Shown here piece after piece: positions 62,955 through 64,000 of a stretch of DNA of 64,000 nucleotides (position 1 is the stretch's first letter; every line of letters starts with the position of its first letter). The position numbers and the translations under genes were made by a program. Below the pieces are notes generated by a model. The model was not told where the DNA came from and searched no databases. It worked only from the letters and a program-made list of their open reading frames with translations. The DNA comes from Bradyrhizobium sp. ISRA430 (GTDB taxonomy: Bacteria; Pseudomonadota; Alphaproteobacteria; Rhizobiales; Xanthobacteraceae), in NCBI RefSeq assembly GCF_029909975.1, contig NZ_CP094516.1:620001-684000 (forward strand), written 5' to 3'.

Positions 62955-64000
62955 ATGACGTCTGCCAAGACCGCCTCCGCGCCCGATTCGTTTTTCACCG
63001 CCTCGCTCGAGCAGGCCGACCCGGAAATCGCCGCCGCCATCAAGGGCGAGCTCGGCCGGCAACGCCATGAGATCGAGTTGATCGCCTCCGAAAACATCGT
63101 CAGCCGCGCCGTGCTGGAAGCGCAGGGCTCGGTGATGACGAACAAATATGCGGAAGGCTATCCGGGCGCGCGCTACTACGGCGGTTGCGAGTGGGTCGAC
63201 GTCGCCGAGAACCTGGCGATCGATCGTGCCAAGAAGCTGTTCGGCGCGAACTTCGCCAACGTGCAGCCGAACTCGGGCAGCCAGATGAACCAGGCGGTGT
63301 TCCTGGCGCTGCTCCAGCCCGGCGACACCTTCATGGGCCTTGATCTGGCGGCCGGCGGCCATCTCACCCACGGTTCGCCCGTCAACATGAGCGGCAAATG
63401 GTTCAAGGCCGCGCACTACACCGTGCGCCGCGAGGACCAGGTCATCGACATGGACGCGGTGGCCAAACAGGCGGAGCAGGTCAAGCCGAAGCTGATCATC
63501 GCCGGTGGCTCGGCCTATTCGCGCGCCTGGGACTTTAAGCGCTTCCGCGAGATCGCGGATAGCGTCGGCGCGTATCTGCTGGTCGACATGGCGCACTTTG
63601 CCGGTCTCGTCGCCGGCGGCGTGCATGCTTCGCCCGTGCCGTACGCCCACGTCACCACCACCACGACGCATAAGTCGCTGCGCGGCCCGCGCGGCGGCCT
63701 CATGCTGTGGAATGACGAGACGCTGACCAAGAAGCTCAACTCGGCGATCTTCCCGGGCCTGCAGGGCGGCCCGTTGATGCATGTGATCGCAGCGAAGGCG
63801 GTCGCCTTCGGCGAGGCGCTACGTCCGGACTTCAAGGTCTATGCGAAGAACATCGTCGAGAACGCCAAGGCGCTGGCCGAGACGCTGAAGGGGCACGGGC
63901 TCGACATTGTCTCGGGCGGCACCGACAACCATCTGATGCTGGTGGACCTGCGGCCGAAAGGCCTGAAGGGCAATGTCTCGGAGAAGGCGCTGGTCCGCGC
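62955..64000 (+). CDS. glyA: Serine hydroxymethyltransferase, 3'-truncated by window edge
   Basis: PLP enzyme interconverting serine plus tetrahydrofolate with glycine plus 5,10-methylenetetrahydrofolate, the main source of one-carbon units. About 348 codons of an expected about 430 are visible. Motifs: [35 protein letters not shown], the PLP-binding Lys240 in [15 protein letters not shown], and [12 protein letters not shown]. The ATG at 62955 gives [14 protein letters not shown]; the frame runs open to the window end. The weak upstream AGATATTCGCAAG offers no clear ribosome binding site. Confidence 0.96.
   Translation, partial: MTSAKTASAPDSFFTASLEQADPEIAAAIKGELGRQRHEIELIASENIVSRAVLEAQGSVMTNKYAEGYPGARYYGGCEWVDVAENLAIDRAKKLFGANFANVQPNSGSQMNQAVFLALLQPGDTFMGLDLAAGGHLTHGSPVNMSGKWFKAAHYTVRREDQVIDMDAVAKQAEQVKPKLIIAGGSAYSRAWDFKRFREIADSVGAYLLVDMAHFAGLVAGGVHASPVPYAHVTTTTTHKSLRGPRGGLMLWNDETLTKKLNSAIFPGLQGGPLMHVIAAKAVAFGEALRPDFKVYAKNIVENAKALAETLKGHGLDIVSGGTDNHLMLVDLRPKGLKGNVSEKALVR

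Overview
The window is a 64 kb piece of a GC-rich alphaproteobacterial chromosome, most likely Bradyrhizobium or a close relative. The evidence is the housekeeping order smpB / rpoZ-rsh-pdxJ-acpS-lepB-rnc-era-recO-parC, the Mg-type metal site of HemB, the many acyl-CoA genes, and dispersed palindromic intergenic elements of a kind I associate with Bradyrhizobium (from memory, no search was run). I see no phage, insertion sequence, CRISPR array, plasmid origin or integrase. The window opens inside gatA and closes inside glyA.

Layout. 1-5.2 kb: gatA, a small translationally coupled gene and gatB, then a gene-poor stretch holding a 30-residue lysine-rich peptide, a Sel1-like protein and tRNA-Ser(GCT). 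5.3-23 kb: core genes. These are a lytic transglycosylase with a long Lys/Ala/Glu linker, dapA, mscL, smpB, a Prx/BCP-type peroxiredoxin, a type-5 uracil-DNA glycosylase overlapping an NYN-domain gene, rpoZ, the bifunctional (p)ppGpp enzyme, pdxJ-acpS, lepB-rnc-era, recO and parC. 23-36.5 kb: metal handling and transport. It holds chrA/chrB (chromate), a divergent DmeF-like CDF exporter with a His-rich loop, an exported lactonase-like metallo-beta-lactamase, a DMT transporter, an MFS gene broken by an in-frame stop, an adenylyl cyclase, a second MFS gene, mntH behind a TTGCAA-N5-TTGCAA operator-like site, the protein N-end leucyltransferase bpt and an RDD membrane protein.

36.7-54 kb: accessory acyl-CoA and small-molecule metabolism. 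It holds an enoyl-CoA hydratase with two adjacent acyl-CoA dehydrogenases of which one looks like a non-catalytic partner, a divergent SDR, a CoA ligase / RraA-like aldolase / cupin cluster, tRNA-Arg(CCT), an amidohydrolase, another acyl-CoA dehydrogenase, an alpha/beta hydrolase, two ketopantoate-reductase-like proteins and another hydratase. 54-59.3 kb: a LysR regulator divergent from an FAD-dependent oxidoreductase and a complete NitT/TauT-type ABC transporter, which together look like an uptake-plus-oxidation module for an unidentified substrate. 59.3-64 kb: hemB, a small membrane protein, an LdtR-like MarR regulator, two short uncharacterised proteins and glyA.

No wholly new defence or mobile system is evident. 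The best leads are the LysR/FAD/ABC module, the ligase/RraA/cupin cluster, the coupled small gene inside gatA-gatB, the NYN-UDG overlap, the lysine-rich micropeptide and the fresh-looking MFS pseudogene. All functional calls come from motif reading without database searches.
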